Positions 45,545-55,648 are shown, counted from the stretch's first letter. The stretch is DNA of 64,000 bases from Paracoccaceae bacterium (GCA_023383015.1 JAHDXW010000008.1:62001-126000); one strand, 5' to 3'. The notes: generated by a model not told the origin, from the sequence alone. Translations and numbers: made by a program.

Positions 45545-46612
45545 TCAGGGGTTCGCGTCGCTGCCCGCCGTCCCGGCCGCCCGCGCCGCCCGTGCCCAGC
45601 CGATCAGACGCGCGGCCGCGGCGGGGGCAAGCGGCCGCGTGGGCGGGGTCATCTGCAGCCGGCCGAACAGGGCGCGGAAGGGTTCCTCGCGCATCAGCTC
45701 GGCAAAGCGCCGCCGCCGCCAGGCCACCGCCTCGGCGTGCAGCCGCGCCAGAACGGGGTCGGCGCGCAACCCCTCGAGGATCGGCCGCACCCGCGGGGCG
45801 AGGGCGAGGATCGAGGCATCCTCCTCGGCGGCGAAGTTGCGATCGATCCAGTAGCTCATGTCAAAGGTGCCGGCCTCGCGGTTGGCCCGCCCGCGGTCGA
45901 CCTTGACGACGAAGCTCTCCATCTCCCCGAGGGCGTAGTGGTTGAGCTGGACGAGGCCGAAGTTGTCCTGCCCGAAGGGCGAGTAGAGGCCGCGCGCGGC
46001 GAAGGCGGCCGGCAGCGGCCGGCCCGAACCGTCGAACCAGCGCGCCGCCCCGATCCGGGCAGGGTCGGGCGCCCGCGGCCGGTGCACCCCCGGCTTCGCA
46101 TAGGTGCCGTCGTTTCGCCACAGCGTCTTGAACAGCGCCGCCCGCCATGGCCAGGCCAGCACGCGGGGGGCGGCCTGCGTGAAGCGGACGGTACGGGCGA
46201 CGTCCTCGTAGCCGACATGCCCGCCGCAGCCGTAGAACCGCCAGGTCAGGGTGATCGCGCTCGCCCCGGGGAGGGCGGCCACCAGCGCGGCCAGGGTCCG
46301 GTCGCCGGCATGGACGTTGACGAACTCGTCGACGTCGAAGGCCAGCACCCAGTCGGCCGACGCCAGCAGCGGGTGCCGCTCGGCCCGCTTCAGCGCCGCC
46401 CACTGCGGCCCGCGCGCCTCCTCCCGGTCGTTGCGGACATGCACCAGCGGCAGCAGCGCCGCCATCCGGTCGAGCATCGCGTCGGTTCCGTCGGCGCAGT
46501 CGTTGGAGAACACCAGGAGGTCGGTGAACCCCACCGCCAGCGCATGCGCGACCCACTCCAGCAGGAACGCGCCCTCGTTCCTGACCGTGCCGATGCCGAG
46601 GAAGCGCGTCAT
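45545..46612 (-). CDS. Glycosyltransferase family 2-like protein (Glyco_tranf_2_4 type)
   Basis: A 355-residue cytoplasmic glycosyltransferase. The N-terminal GIGTVRNEGAFLLEWVAHALAVG and the metal-binding DVDEFVNVH (D-x-D) near residue 85 are the family marks. TLTWRFYGCGGHVGYED, a NHYALGEMESFVVKVDRGR block and an arginine-rich C-terminus follow. This group is common among Rhodobacterales capsule and exopolysaccharide genes; donor and acceptor sugars are unknown. Start MTRFLGIG is 13 bp downstream of the next gene's stop in the minus-strand pair. Confidence 0.85.
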   Translation of the reverse strand: MTRFLGIGTVRNEGAFLLEWVAHALAVGFTDLLVFSNDCADGTDAMLDRMAALLPLVHVRNDREEARGPQWAALKRAERHPLLASADWVLAFDVDEFVNVHAGDRTLAALVAALPGASAITLTWRFYGCGGHVGYEDVARTVRFTQAAPRVLAWPWRAALFKTLWRNDGTYAKPGVHRPRAPDPARIGAARWFDGSGRPLPAAFAARGLYSPFGQDNFGLVQLNHYALGEMESFVVKVDRGRANREAGTFDMSYWIDRNFAAEEDASILALAPRVRPILEGLRADPVLARLHAEAVAWRRRRFAELMREEPFRALFGRLQMTPPTRPLAPAAAARLIGWARAARAAGTAGSDANP

Positions 46613-46625
46613 CGCCGCCCCTGCC

Positions 46626-48938
46626 TCAGCCGGTCGCGGCCGCCGCCGGCGGCGGCGGGGCATCGGCCTGCTCCGGCCCGGCCCCGTCGGCCTCGCCGGG
46701 GCCCGGCACGGTGAAGAGGAATCCCTCCGGCAGTGCGTCGGCAAGCGCCACCGCATCGGGGATCACCTCGGGCCCCGCGGCATAGACGGCCGAGCCGAAA
46801 TGGCGGTGCAGCCGCGCCAGCCGCTCCATCCGCGGGCCGGTGATCTCGGCGTAGAAGGCGGCGAAGGCGGGGGTGGCGCGCAGCGCGGCGATCCTGTCGC
46901 GGTGCGCGGCCACCGCCGCCTGATGGGCGGCGGCAATCGCGGGGTCGGCGGTCAGGCGGGCGAACTCGGTCCGCGCGGCGGGGACCATGCGCAGGATGGC
47001 GGAGTCCTCCTCGGTGTTGTGGTTCATCCGGAACCAGTAGTTCAGCCCCTGGTCGCGGTCGACGTGGTTCACGCGCCCGCGGTCGCGCTTGACGAGGAAG
47101 CTCTCGGCCGAGCGCACCGCGTAGTGGTTGAGGCTGACCCAGTCGTAGCCGTAGGTCTCGGCGGTCGAGCGCCAGCCGTTGCGCAGCATGCCTACCGGCA
47201 TCTGCCGGCCCGAGCCGTTCAGCCAGTAAATCTGGTCCCACAGGTCGGGCTTCAGCCCCTTCGGCCGGTGGACACCGAGCTTGCGGTAGATCTGCAGGTT
47301 GCGGAACAGCGTCTTGAAGCCCCAGGCATGGTGCGGCTTGCGGATCAGCTCGGGCGCGCAGCGGGTGAACTGCCCGATGACGAAGCGGTCCTCGAAGCCG
47401 TGCACGTCGGCGTTGCCGAACAGTCGCCAGGTCAGCGAGATCATGTTGGCCTCGCCGGCGGCGGCGTAGAGGTCCGCAAGCTGGCCCGTACCGAGCTTCA
47501 CGGTGATGAACTCGTCGACGTCCATGCAGATCAGCCAGCCGGCGGCTGCGACCACGGCCTCGGCTTCGGCGGCCTGAAGGGCGGCATGCTGCGGCGGCAG
47601 GCCCATGCTGCGGTAGGGGTTGTCGCGGTGGGTGACGATGCCGCGCGCGTCCAGCAGCGCCAGAAGGCCGTCGGTGCCGTCGCTGCAGTCGTTGGTGTAG
47701 ATCAGGAAGTCGTCGACCCCGATCGCCCGGTGGTAGGCGAGCCACTCGAGGATGAAGGGCCCCTCGTTCTTCATCGTGGTGACGATCGCGGTGCGGCCGG
47801 CGGCGGATGCAGTGGCCGGGGCAGGGCGCGCGGCCGAGCGCGGCGGCAGTACAGGCCGGGCGGCAAGCGGGCCGGTGGCGAGCGCCACGAGGTCGGAGTC
47901 GAGCACGAGGCTCGTCTTGGGAGCCAGCGCGGCGGGGGGGGTATCGGGATGGCGGATGCCCATGCAGCGCCAGAATCCCGGCCGCTCGCCCCGGGCGGTG
48001 CGGGCGGAGGCGATGCGCACCGGCAGCCAGGCACCCGCAAGGGGGGCACGGGCAGGGGCCACACACCAGCGCGCCGGGCTGAGGCGGCGGTCGAAGGGGC
48101 GGCAGACATGGTCGCCATGGACCACCGACGTCCCGGGCCGGATCCGCCACGGATAGGCAAGGCGGCCGGCGAGCGGCAGGACACCCTGCGGGGAGGCGCG
48201 GGCGCGGTCGAACACCGTGGGCGAGCCGGCGGGTTGGGGCACGAGCAGGTCGCTGACGTCAAGGTTCATGACCCCCGCGGCCGCTGACAGGAAGCGGCGC
48301 CGGGCGATCTCGTAGACGAGAAGCTCGCCCAGCGGCGCCGTCCATGGGTCGGGCGGCGGGATCTCCATGCGGTCCTTGCCGGGCGCCTCGGGGGCGTGGA
48401 CGGGATGGGTCGCCGCCGGCTGGCCGGCGCGGCCGAGCGGAACGGGGCTTTCGAGGAGCACCACCTCGGGTGCCACCCCGGCATCGGCCAGCGCCCGGCC
48501 GAGCGCCGCGGCGAAGGCGGTCGCGCCATCAGGCGGCGCACGGTTGACAATCACCGCCCCGGACAGCCCGTGGTGGCGGATGTGGAAGGCCAGCCAGTCG
48601 GCCACCGTTCCGGCCGGCTCGTGCAGCCTTACCGCGAGCACGCAGTCGCGCCCGGCAAGTATGGCATGCTCGGCGGGCCGGGGCGACAGGCGGACCGGGC
48701 CGTCCGGCCCGGCCAGTGCCGGGGCCGCGGCGTCGAGCACGGCCACGACCCCGCCACCGACCGCGCGCACCTCGGCGCCGGCCGCGATCGGGATGACCGC
48801 GGCGGTGTCGGTGCCGGCGGCGAAGAAGGCCAGGACCCGCCCCTCCTCGGCCACGGCATCAAGGCAAAGGGGCCCGCCGGGCATGCGGAAGGCGGCAAGG
48901 CTGCGGCGGTGGATGGAGGCGGGCGCGGTCGGGGCCAT
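46626..48938 (-). CDS. Large glycosyltransferase with N-terminal extension (Glyco_tranf_2_4 type)
   Basis: A 770-residue paralogue of the downstream gene. The catalytic part is the C-terminal half, about residues 400-700: AIVTTMKNEGPFILEWLAYHRAIG, then DVDEFITVK (D-x-D) and SLNHYAVRSAESFLVKRDRGRVNH. Residues 1-380 are a separate part with GTVADWLAFHIRHHGLSGAVIVN, which itself resembles a degenerate second glycosyltransferase module, and an unassigned beta-rich part. The start MAPTAPASIHRR is preferred over a TTG 51 bp further out. Together with the next gene it forms a two-gene minus-strand operon, divergent from the tri-modular protein. Confidence 0.82.
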   Translation of the reverse strand: MAPTAPASIHRRSLAAFRMPGGPLCLDAVAEEGRVLAFFAAGTDTAAVIPIAAGAEVRAVGGGVVAVLDAAAPALAGPDGPVRLSPRPAEHAILAGRDCVLAVRLHEPAGTVADWLAFHIRHHGLSGAVIVNRAPPDGATAFAAALGRALADAGVAPEVVLLESPVPLGRAGQPAATHPVHAPEAPGKDRMEIPPPDPWTAPLGELLVYEIARRRFLSAAAGVMNLDVSDLLVPQPAGSPTVFDRARASPQGVLPLAGRLAYPWRIRPGTSVVHGDHVCRPFDRRLSPARWCVAPARAPLAGAWLPVRIASARTARGERPGFWRCMGIRHPDTPPAALAPKTSLVLDSDLVALATGPLAARPVLPPRSAARPAPATASAAGRTAIVTTMKNEGPFILEWLAYHRAIGVDDFLIYTNDCSDGTDGLLALLDARGIVTHRDNPYRSMGLPPQHAALQAAEAEAVVAAAGWLICMDVDEFITVKLGTGQLADLYAAAGEANMISLTWRLFGNADVHGFEDRFVIGQFTRCAPELIRKPHHAWGFKTLFRNLQIYRKLGVHRPKGLKPDLWDQIYWLNGSGRQMPVGMLRNGWRSTAETYGYDWVSLNHYAVRSAESFLVKRDRGRVNHVDRDQGLNYWFRMNHNTEEDSAILRMVPAARTEFARLTADPAIAAAHQAAVAAHRDRIAALRATPAFAAFYAEITGPRMERLARLHRHFGSAVYAAGPEVIPDAVALADALPEGFLFTVPGPGEADGAGPEQADAPPPPAAAATG

Positions 48939-49144
48939 GGGGCCGGGGCGATCCTTGCTGGTCCGCCGCACCGGCCGGCGCGGCGGCAACTCTCCTCCCC
49001 CCGGGCCGGCCAGGTATCACCCCGCGGCCGGCCGGGCAACCGGGCCGGCGGCGGCCCTTGGCAGTCCGCGCCGCTTTCGCCACAGTGCCGGCGCAGGCCC
49101 GCCGTGGCCACGCCCGGGGCGGCCGGCGGCAGAGGGGCAGGAAA

Positions 49145-51385
49145 ATGACACGCGGGTGCGAGTTCGGGACCTTGTGGATCGGCGGCAGCCTGAGCTGGCT
49201 CGAGCAGCTCTGCCTGAAGTCCTTCGTCGACGCCGGCCAGCCGATCACCCTTTACGCCTACGGGCCGATCCCGAATGTGCCCGCCGGGGTGAGCATCGCC
49301 GACGGCCGCGACATCCTCGCCGCCGACGGCTTCCTGAAGTACGAGAAGAAGGACAGCTACGCGTTGTTTGCCGACCTCTTCCGGCTGCACATGCTGCGCG
49401 CCCGCCCCGGCATGCTGTGGGTGGACACCGACGTCTACTGCCACCGGCCGCCGGCGATCGCGGACGGCTACGTCATGGGCTACGAGCTGCCCGGCGCGCG
49501 GCGGGTCAACAACGCCGTTCTCGGCCTGCCGGCCGACAGCGCCATCCTGGCGGGGATGATCGCGTTCACCGCTGACCCCTTCGCCATCCCGCCGTGGCTG
49601 AAGCCCGCGCTCAGGGCCGAGTACGCCGCCGCGGCCGCGGCCGGCCGGCCGGTGCATGTGACCCAGCAGCCCTGGGCAGTGTGGGGGCCGATGATGCTGA
49701 CCCATTTCGTCGACCGGCTGGGGCTGCACGGTCATGTCCAGCCGCTTGACGCCTTCTATCCGGTCACCTTTCCCGAGCGGCTGAAGATGCTGAAGCCGGC
49801 CGCCGTGGTCGAGCGGAGGCTGACCGCGCGCACCAGCGCGCTGCACCTGTGGGCCTCCAACAAGCGCGAGCTCGGCCTGCGCCACATGGGGCTGCCGCCG
49901 CCGGGCTCGTATCTCGCCATGCTTTGCGCCCGCCACGGCATCCGCCCGGAGGCCGCGCCGATCGCCGGCCGCGGACGGCTGCAGTTCGACGCCGGGCTGG
50001 TGGACGCCCTCGACCTGAAGGGAATCGCGAGCCTTGCGGACCTCGGCGGCACCGCCCGGGGCCTCGCGCTTGCCGCCCATGCGCGCTGGGGCTGCGACAT
50101 CGTGCTGATCGATGCCGATCACCGCGGCCGCTTTCCCGCCGCCGAAAGCCCCTGGGTCGCACCCTACCGCGCCTTCCTTGCCGGGCACGGGGTGCCGGAG
50201 CGGCGGGTGCGGGTGGTGCGGGATGCCGGGGGCCTGGGCCCGGTGGACGTTCTCGTCAACCTCGCGGGTTTCGGCGACACCGCCAAGATCCGCCATGTCG
50301 CGCCCTTCCTCGACGCGTGCCTGCACCCGGGCTCGCGCCTCCTGCTCGACATCCGCAAGGGCTCGGGCGGCTTTCCCTTCCTCGCCGGTCGCGGCGCCTG
50401 CACCACGCTGGCGACCCGCGACGACGCGGGAACCGAGGTGGCGCGGGTCCGCTTCGCCCCCGCGCCCCTGGCCGCCCCTGCCCCTCCGCCCGCCCCGGAG
50501 ACGGGGCCGCCGCCCGCCCCCTCCGACGGTGGCTGGGCCGCGCTCGCCCGCAGTCTCGCCGGCCCGGGCGGCTTCGTCTCCGACAACGGCCGGCACTCCT
50601 TCCTCTTCGTGCCCCGCGGCGACACCCTGGTGGTGACCTTCGACAACCTCGACATCGCCATGGGCAAGCGCGAGGACCGCCGCCCCTGGGGCTATGCCTT
50701 CATAGAGAGGCAGGGCTGGTCGATGCTCGGTGTCATGGCTGCGGGCTGGACGTGGTACCGCGACCCCTGGGTGGCGGCCGAGTTCGACCGTCTGGCGGCG
50801 GAGGGCTTCTTCGCCCGCTTCGGCCGCGTCGTCTTCTACGGCGCCTCGATGGGCGGCTATGCGGCCGCGGCCTTCAGCCCGGCCGCCCCGGGGGCCGATG
50901 TGGTGGCGATCTCGCCACAGTCGACGCTCGAGCGGGCGCTCGTGCCGTGGGAGACCCGCTACCGCACCGCCTGGGATCGCGACTTCACCGGCCGCTACGG
51001 CGATGCCGCGGCGGTCTCTTCGGCGGCCGGGCGGGTGGTCATCCTTTTCGACCCCTACGAGCCGCTCGACGCCGCCCATGTAGCGCGCTTTGCCCACCCC
51101 AACGTCATGCGGCTGCGCTGCCCGCTGCTCGGCCACCGGCTTGGCACGTCGCTGCAGCAGATGGGCGTCCTCGCCCCCATCATCCTGGCCGCGCTCGACG
51201 GCAGCCTGACGGCGGCGGACTTCTACCGGTTGCTGCGCGCACGCCGGGACTTTCCGCGCTACCAGCGCGAGCTCTTCGCCCGCGCGATGGCCCGCGGCAG
51301 GCCGGGGCTTGCCCGGCGGATCGGCCGCCATGTGCTCGCGCGCGGCGACAACAGGGCGATCGCCGAGGCCATGGCCGCGCTCTGA
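49145..51385 (+). CDS. Tri-modular protein: glycosyltransferase, methyltransferase-like and esterase-like domains
   Basis: A 746-residue protein. Module 1 (about residues 1-270) is a glycosyltransferase of the capsular/Gb3-synthase-like type with D-x-D at Asp94/Asp96 (WVDTDVYC) and the usual small-sugar-binding ALHLWASNK end. Module 2 (about 285-450) is a Rossmann fold resembling SAM-dependent methyltransferases (LADLGGTARGLAL, IVLIDADHRG) but without a clear SAM loop. Module 3 (about 480-740) is an alpha/beta hydrolase with nucleophile Ser568 in GASMGG, Asp636 and His664 as plausible triad. It probably modifies a surface glycan; the exact role is unknown. Start follows GAGGGGCAGG. Confidence 0.75.
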   Translation: MTRGCEFGTLWIGGSLSWLEQLCLKSFVDAGQPITLYAYGPIPNVPAGVSIADGRDILAADGFLKYEKKDSYALFADLFRLHMLRARPGMLWVDTDVYCHRPPAIADGYVMGYELPGARRVNNAVLGLPADSAILAGMIAFTADPFAIPPWLKPALRAEYAAAAAAGRPVHVTQQPWAVWGPMMLTHFVDRLGLHGHVQPLDAFYPVTFPERLKMLKPAAVVERRLTARTSALHLWASNKRELGLRHMGLPPPGSYLAMLCARHGIRPEAAPIAGRGRLQFDAGLVDALDLKGIASLADLGGTARGLALAAHARWGCDIVLIDADHRGRFPAAESPWVAPYRAFLAGHGVPERRVRVVRDAGGLGPVDVLVNLAGFGDTAKIRHVAPFLDACLHPGSRLLLDIRKGSGGFPFLAGRGACTTLATRDDAGTEVARVRFAPAPLAAPAPPPAPETGPPPAPSDGGWAALARSLAGPGGFVSDNGRHSFLFVPRGDTLVVTFDNLDIAMGKREDRRPWGYAFIERQGWSMLGVMAAGWTWYRDPWVAAEFDRLAAEGFFARFGRVVFYGASMGGYAAAAFSPAAPGADVVAISPQSTLERALVPWETRYRTAWDRDFTGRYGDAAAVSSAAGRVVILFDPYEPLDAAHVARFAHPNVMRLRCPLLGHRLGTSLQQMGVLAPIILAALDGSLTAADFYRLLRARRDFPRYQRELFARAMARGRPGLARRIGRHVLARGDNRAIAEAMAAL

Positions 51386-51497
51386 GTCCGGGCGGCCGGG
51401 TCAAGGCCGCCGCGGGCGGGCGCAGCCCGCGACGCCCCCGGGGCGCGGCGGGGTGGGTGGGCGGGGCCGCGGCCCGGGGGCGTCCTGCCGCGGGGGA

Positions 51498-52718
51498 TCA
51501 GAAGAACGCCTGAAGCCCGGTCTGGGCGCGGCCGAGGATCAGCGCGTGGACGTCATGGGTGCCCTCGTAGGTGTTCACCGTCTCGAGGTTGGCCATGTGG
51601 CGGAAGACGTGGAAATCCTCCTGGATGCCGTTGCCGCCGTGCATGTCGCGGGCGGCGCGCGCGATGTCGAGCGCCTTGCCGCAGTTGTTGCGCTTGATCA
51701 GGCTGATCATCTCCGGCGCCGCGCGGGCCTCGTCCATCAGCCGGCCGACGCGCAGCGCCGCCTGCAGGCCGAGCGCGATCTCGGTCTGCATGTCGGCAAG
51801 CTTTCTCTGGAAGAGCTGGGTCTGGGCGAGCGGGCGGCCGAACTGGCGCCGGTCGAGCCCGTAGGCGCGGGCCCCCGTCCAGCAGGCCTCCGCCGCCCCC
51901 ATCACCCCCCAGGCGATCCCGTAGCGGGCACGGTTGAGGCAGCCGAACGGGCCTTTCAGCCCCTCGACGCCGGGCAGCAGCGCCTCCTCGCCGACCTCGA
52001 CGCCGTCCATCACGATCTCGCCGGTGATCGAGGCGCGCAGGCTGAGCTTGCCGCCGATCTTCGGCGCAGCCAGCCCGCGAAGGCCGCGGTCCAGCACGAA
52101 GCCGCGGATGCGGCCGCCATGCGCCTCCGACTTCGCCCAGACGACGAAGACATCCGCGATCGGGGCGTTCGAGATCCAGGTCTTGGTGCCGCTCAGCCGG
52201 TAGCCCGTGGCGGTGCGCTCGGCGCGCGTCTTCATGCCGCCCGGGTCCGAGCCGGCCTCGGGCTCGGTCAAGCCGAAGCAGCCGATCAACTCGCCGGCGG
52301 CAAGGCCGGGCAGATATCGGCGCCGCTGCGCCTCGCTGCCGTAGGCGAAGATCGGATACATCACCAGCGAGGACTGCACCGACATCATCGAGCGGTAGCC
52401 CGAATCGATCCGCTCGATCTCGCGCGCGACCAGCCCGTAGGCGACATAGGACGAGCCGAGCCCGCCGTAGGCCTCGGGCACCGTGACGCCGAGCAGGCCC
52501 ATCTCGCCCATCTCGCGGAAGATCGCGGGGTCGGTCGCCTCCTCGCGCCAGGCGGCGACGATGCGCGGGGCAAGCCTGCCCGCGGCATAGGCGCGCGCCG
52601 CGTCGCGCATCATCCGCTCGTCCTCGGACAGCTGGTCGTCAAGGCGCAGCGGATCCTCCCAGGCGAAGCGCGCGAGGTCGGGGGCGTCCTTGGGCTTGAG
52701 GGGGCTCGCTTCGTTCAT
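51498..52718 (-). CDS. gcdH: Glutaryl-CoA dehydrogenase (decarboxylating)
   Basis: Oxidises and decarboxylates glutaryl-CoA to crotonyl-CoA in lysine, tryptophan and aromatic degradation. 406 residues. [58 protein letters not shown] and [31 protein letters not shown] (motifs) are diagnostic. The catalytic base is Glu385 in [12 protein letters not shown]. Start at [11 protein letters not shown]; the longer frame adds only low-complexity residues. Divergent from coxD; own promoter seen. Confidence 0.93.
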   Translation of the reverse strand: MNEASPLKPKDAPDLARFAWEDPLRLDDQLSEDERMMRDAARAYAAGRLAPRIVAAWREEATDPAIFREMGEMGLLGVTVPEAYGGLGSSYVAYGLVAREIERIDSGYRSMMSVQSSLVMYPIFAYGSEAQRRRYLPGLAAGELIGCFGLTEPEAGSDPGGMKTRAERTATGYRLSGTKTWISNAPIADVFVVWAKSEAHGGRIRGFVLDRGLRGLAAPKIGGKLSLRASITGEIVMDGVEVGEEALLPGVEGLKGPFGCLNRARYGIAWGVMGAAEACWTGARAYGLDRRQFGRPLAQTQLFQRKLADMQTEIALGLQAALRVGRLMDEARAAPEMISLIKRNNCGKALDIARAARDMHGGNGIQEDFHVFRHMANLETVNTYEGTHDVHALILGRAQTGLQAFF

Positions 52719-52771
52719 CGGGCGGTCCTTTCGGGCGGCAGGTCGCGGCGGGTTCCCGCGGGCGCGCCCCG

Positions 52772-52800
52772 ACCATACCTCCCGTCCCGGGCCGCGGCAA
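52772..52800 (-). promoter_or_regulatory. Promoter of gcdH
   Basis: On the minus strand TTGCCG (52800-52795) and TATGGT (52777-52772) are separated by 17 bp. The gcdH start is 54 bp downstream of the -10. Confidence 0.55.
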
Positions 52801-52879
52801 CGCCGCCCGGGGCGGCGGCGCGGCTTGACCGCGGCCCGCGGCCCGGCAGAGATGGGCAGGCCGCAGGCGGGAGGTGGAC

Positions 52880-53797
52880 GTGCCGAAAGCCATCGCATCG
52901 ATCGACGACGTGCAGGCGCTGCTTGCCGGCCAGGGCTATGTCTGCGGCCGGCCGCTCGCCACCGTCGCCTTCCTCGCCCTGCGCCTCGGCCGGCCGCTGT
53001 TCCTGGAAGGCGAGGCGGGAGTGGGCAAGACCGAGATCGCCAAGGCGCTTGCCGCCGCGCTCGGCCGGCGGCTGATCCGGCTGCAGTGCTACGAGGGGCT
53101 CGATGCGGCGAGCGCGGTCTGCGAGTGGAACTTCGCGGCCCAGATGATCGCGATCCGCACCGCCGAGGCCGCCGGCGGCGCCGACCGCGACGTGCTGAAG
53201 GCCGAGCTGTTCACCGAGGAGTATCTGATCGAGCGGCCGCTGATGCAGGCGATGCGGCCGCAGCCGGGCGGGGCGCCGGTGCTCCTGATCGACGAGATCG
53301 ACCGCACCGACGAGCCCTTCGAGGCCTTCCTGCTCGAGGCGCTGTCGGACTTCCAGGTGACGGTGCCCGAGCTCGGCACCATCCGTGCAGAGACGCCGCC
53401 GGTCGTCGTGATCACCTCCAACCGCACCCGCGAGGTGCATGACGCGCTCAAGCGGCGCTGCCTCTATCACTGGGTCGACTACCCGGGGTTCGAGCGCGAG
53501 ATGGCAATCCTGAAGGCGCGCGCGCCGGAGGCATCGGAGGCGCTGTCGCGCGAGGTGGTGGCCTTCGTGCAGCGGCTGAGGGCCGAGGACCTGTTCAAGA
53601 AGCCGGGGGTGGCCGAGACCATCGACTGGGCGAAATGCCTGCTGGCGCTCGACGTCGTCGCGCTGTCGCCCGAGGTCATCGCCGACACGCTGGGCGCCAT
53701 CCTGAAGTACCAGGACGACATCCAGCGGATCGAGGGCTCGGCGGCGCGGCGTCTGCTCGAGGAGGTCCGCCGCGAACTGGCGGTGGCGCCGTCATGA
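52880..53797 (+). CDS. coxD: MoxR-type AAA ATPase (CoxD-like)
   Basis: A 305-residue AAA+ chaperone. Walker A GEAGVGKT is at 44-51, Walker [11 protein letters not shown] near 135 and sensor ITSNRTRE near 178. CoxD of carbon monoxide dehydrogenase clusters is a membrane-associated ATPase needed to build the Mo-Cu site; with CoxE it forms a MoxR-VWA pair. The GTG at 52880 is chosen because GGGAGGT ends 5 bp before it; a GTG two codons earlier would overlap that site. A VWA gene follows after one inserted gene. Confidence 0.87.
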   Translation: MPKAIASIDDVQALLAGQGYVCGRPLATVAFLALRLGRPLFLEGEAGVGKTEIAKALAAALGRRLIRLQCYEGLDAASAVCEWNFAAQMIAIRTAEAAGGADRDVLKAELFTEEYLIERPLMQAMRPQPGGAPVLLIDEIDRTDEPFEAFLLEALSDFQVTVPELGTIRAETPPVVVITSNRTREVHDALKRRCLYHWVDYPGFEREMAILKARAPEASEALSREVVAFVQRLRAEDLFKKPGVAETIDWAKCLLALDVVALSPEVIADTLGAILKYQDDIQRIEGSAARRLLEEVRRELAVAPS

Positions 53798-53918
53798 CGT
53801 TTCCGGTCATCCCGGCGGGCCGGCGTTGACGGCGCCCCGGCGGCCGCTGCATCGTGCCGGCGGCGGCAGCCGGGGCAGCATCCCTTCCGGATGCGGGCTG
53901 GCGCCCTGGAGACCTGTC

Positions 53919-54392
53919 ATGACGATGTCGCGCCGCACGATGCTCGGGCTCACGCTCGCCGCGCTGGCACCGACCCCTGCGCTTGCCTGCCCGAACTGGC
54001 GCGGCACGCCGCATTTCGGCTCGATCCGGCTGAACGCCGGGTTCCAGCCGGACCCCTATGTCCGCAACATCACCGCCGGCGGTACGATCGCCCTGAACCG
54101 CTGCTTCACCGGCGGCTACCAGGGTTTCGTGACCCAGCGCCCCGATTTCGACCTCTACTGGGGCGGCAGCGCGAGCCAGCTGACCATCGCCGTCGAATGC
54201 CCGCGGGCCGACGCCATCCTCCTGGTATCCGACCCCAACGGCGGCTGGTACTACAACGACGACTACCGCGGCACCAACCCGGCGCTGAAGTTCACCAACC
54301 CGATCACCGGCCTCTACGACATCTGGATCGGCAGCTACGACGGCTCGCGCCGCAATCCCGGCCGGCTGGTCATCACCGAATACAACTACTGA
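53919..54392 (+). CDS. Secreted protein of unknown function with Tat-type signal, inside the cox cluster
   Basis: A 157-residue protein, not recognised. The N-terminus MTMSRRTMLGLTLAALAPTPALA looks like a twin-arginine signal (SRRTML) with cleavage after ALA, leaving mature CPNWRGTPHFG; the Cys at +1 could also mark a lipoprotein, but the lipobox is poor. The mature part is beta-rich and aromatic (GGYQGFVTQRPDFDLYW, GGWYYNDDYRGTNPAL) and ends YDIWIGSYDGSRRNPGRL, a pattern I have seen in periplasmic beta-sandwich domains. It is placed between coxD and coxE, 5 bp before coxE, so it is probably co-expressed with them. Confidence 0.72.
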   Translation: MTMSRRTMLGLTLAALAPTPALACPNWRGTPHFGSIRLNAGFQPDPYVRNITAGGTIALNRCFTGGYQGFVTQRPDFDLYWGGSASQLTIAVECPRADAILLVSDPNGGWYYNDDYRGTNPALKFTNPITGLYDIWIGSYDGSRRNPGRLVITEYNY

Positions 54393-54397
54393 GCGCC

Positions 54398-55648
54398 ATG
54401 GAGGGACAGCTTCCCCTGCCCGCGGAGGGGCGGCTGGCCGACAACATCGTCCATTTCGCGCGGGCGCTCCGGAAGGCCGGGCTGCCGATCGGGACGGGCC
54501 GCGTCGTCGACGCGATCCGCGCCGTCGAGGCGGCGGGCTTCACCGCGCGCGAGGATTTCTTCTGGACGCTGCATGCCTGCTTCGTGGCCCGGCCCGAGCA
54601 CCGGCAGGTGTTCGCCCAGACCTTCCGGCTGTTCTGGCGCGACCCCCGGTACCTCGAGCACATGATCGCCGCGTTGCTGCCCGCGATCCGCGGCGTGCAG
54701 GAGGAGCGGCGCGCCGACGCCGCTGCCCGGCGTGCGGCCGAGGCGCTGCTTGACGGTGCCGCGCGCGCCCCCCCGCCCGGCGAGGACGGCGGCGAGGAGG
54801 CGATCGAGATCGACGCCTCGGCCACCGCCTCGGCCGAGGAACGGCTGCGGACGCTCGACTTCGAGCAGATGGGGACCGAGGAACTGGCCGCCGCCCGGCT
54901 GGCGGTGGCGCGGCTTGAACTGCCGGTGCCGCCCCTGCCGACGCGCCGGCTGGGGCCCGACCCGCACGGCGCCCGGATCGACCGGCGGGCGACGCTGCGC
55001 GCAGCCCTTCGCCGCGGCGGCGAGATCGCCCAGCCGGCCCGGGCAGAGCGGCGCCGGCGGTGGCCGAATCTGGTGGTGCTCTGCGACATCTCGGGGTCGA
55101 TGGCGCAGTATTCGCGGGTGCTGCTGCATTTCGTCCATGCGGTCGCCAACCGCCGCGGGCCGGGCTGGGCACGGGTGCATGCCTTCACCTTCGGCACGAG
55201 GCTGACCAACGTCAGCCGCCACCTGCGGTCCCGCGACGTCGACGCCGCGCTGGCCGCCGCCGGCGCCGAGGCGCAGGACTGGCAGGGCGGGACGCGGATC
55301 GGCGACTGCCTGCATGCCTTCAACCGCGACTGGTCGCGGCGGGTGACGGGGCAGGGGGCGGTCGTGCTGCTGATCTCCGACGGGCTGGACCGCGGCGAGC
55401 CGGCGGTCCTGGCAGCCGAGATGCAGCGGCTGCGGCTGTCGTCGCGGAGGCTGGTCTGGATCAACCCGCTCCTGCGCTGGGAGGGCTTCGTGCCGCGGGC
55501 GGCGGGCATCCGCGCCATGCTTCCGCATGTCGATGCCTTCCGCCCGGGCCATTCGATCGACTCGGTCGCGGCGCTCGCGCGGGCCCTCGGCCGCGCCGAG
55601 GACGGCGGCGAGAAGGCGCGGCTGATGCGGGCGCTGTCGGCGGCCTGA
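54398..55648 (+). CDS. coxE: VWA domain protein CoxE-like
   Basis: A 416-residue protein of the CoxE/VWA_CoxE family, acting with the MoxR ATPase CoxD in maturation of the molybdenum enzyme. A helical N-terminal domain (residues 15-110: FARALRKAGLPIGTGRVVDAI) precedes an acidic linker. The C-terminal VWA domain has an intact MIDAS start at Asp230-x-Ser232-x-Ser234 (CDISGSMAQYS), FTFGTRLTNVSRHL, and GGTRIGDCLHAFN. No signal peptide. Last gene of the coxD-hypothetical-coxE group. Confidence 0.9.
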   Translation: MEGQLPLPAEGRLADNIVHFARALRKAGLPIGTGRVVDAIRAVEAAGFTAREDFFWTLHACFVARPEHRQVFAQTFRLFWRDPRYLEHMIAALLPAIRGVQEERRADAAARRAAEALLDGAARAPPPGEDGGEEAIEIDASATASAEERLRTLDFEQMGTEELAAARLAVARLELPVPPLPTRRLGPDPHGARIDRRATLRAALRRGGEIAQPARAERRRRWPNLVVLCDISGSMAQYSRVLLHFVHAVANRRGPGWARVHAFTFGTRLTNVSRHLRSRDVDAALAAAGAEAQDWQGGTRIGDCLHAFNRDWSRRVTGQGAVVLLISDGLDRGEPAVLAAEMQRLRLSSRRLVWINPLLRWEGFVPRAAGIRAMLPHVDAFRPGHSIDSVAALARALGRAEDGGEKARLMRALSAA

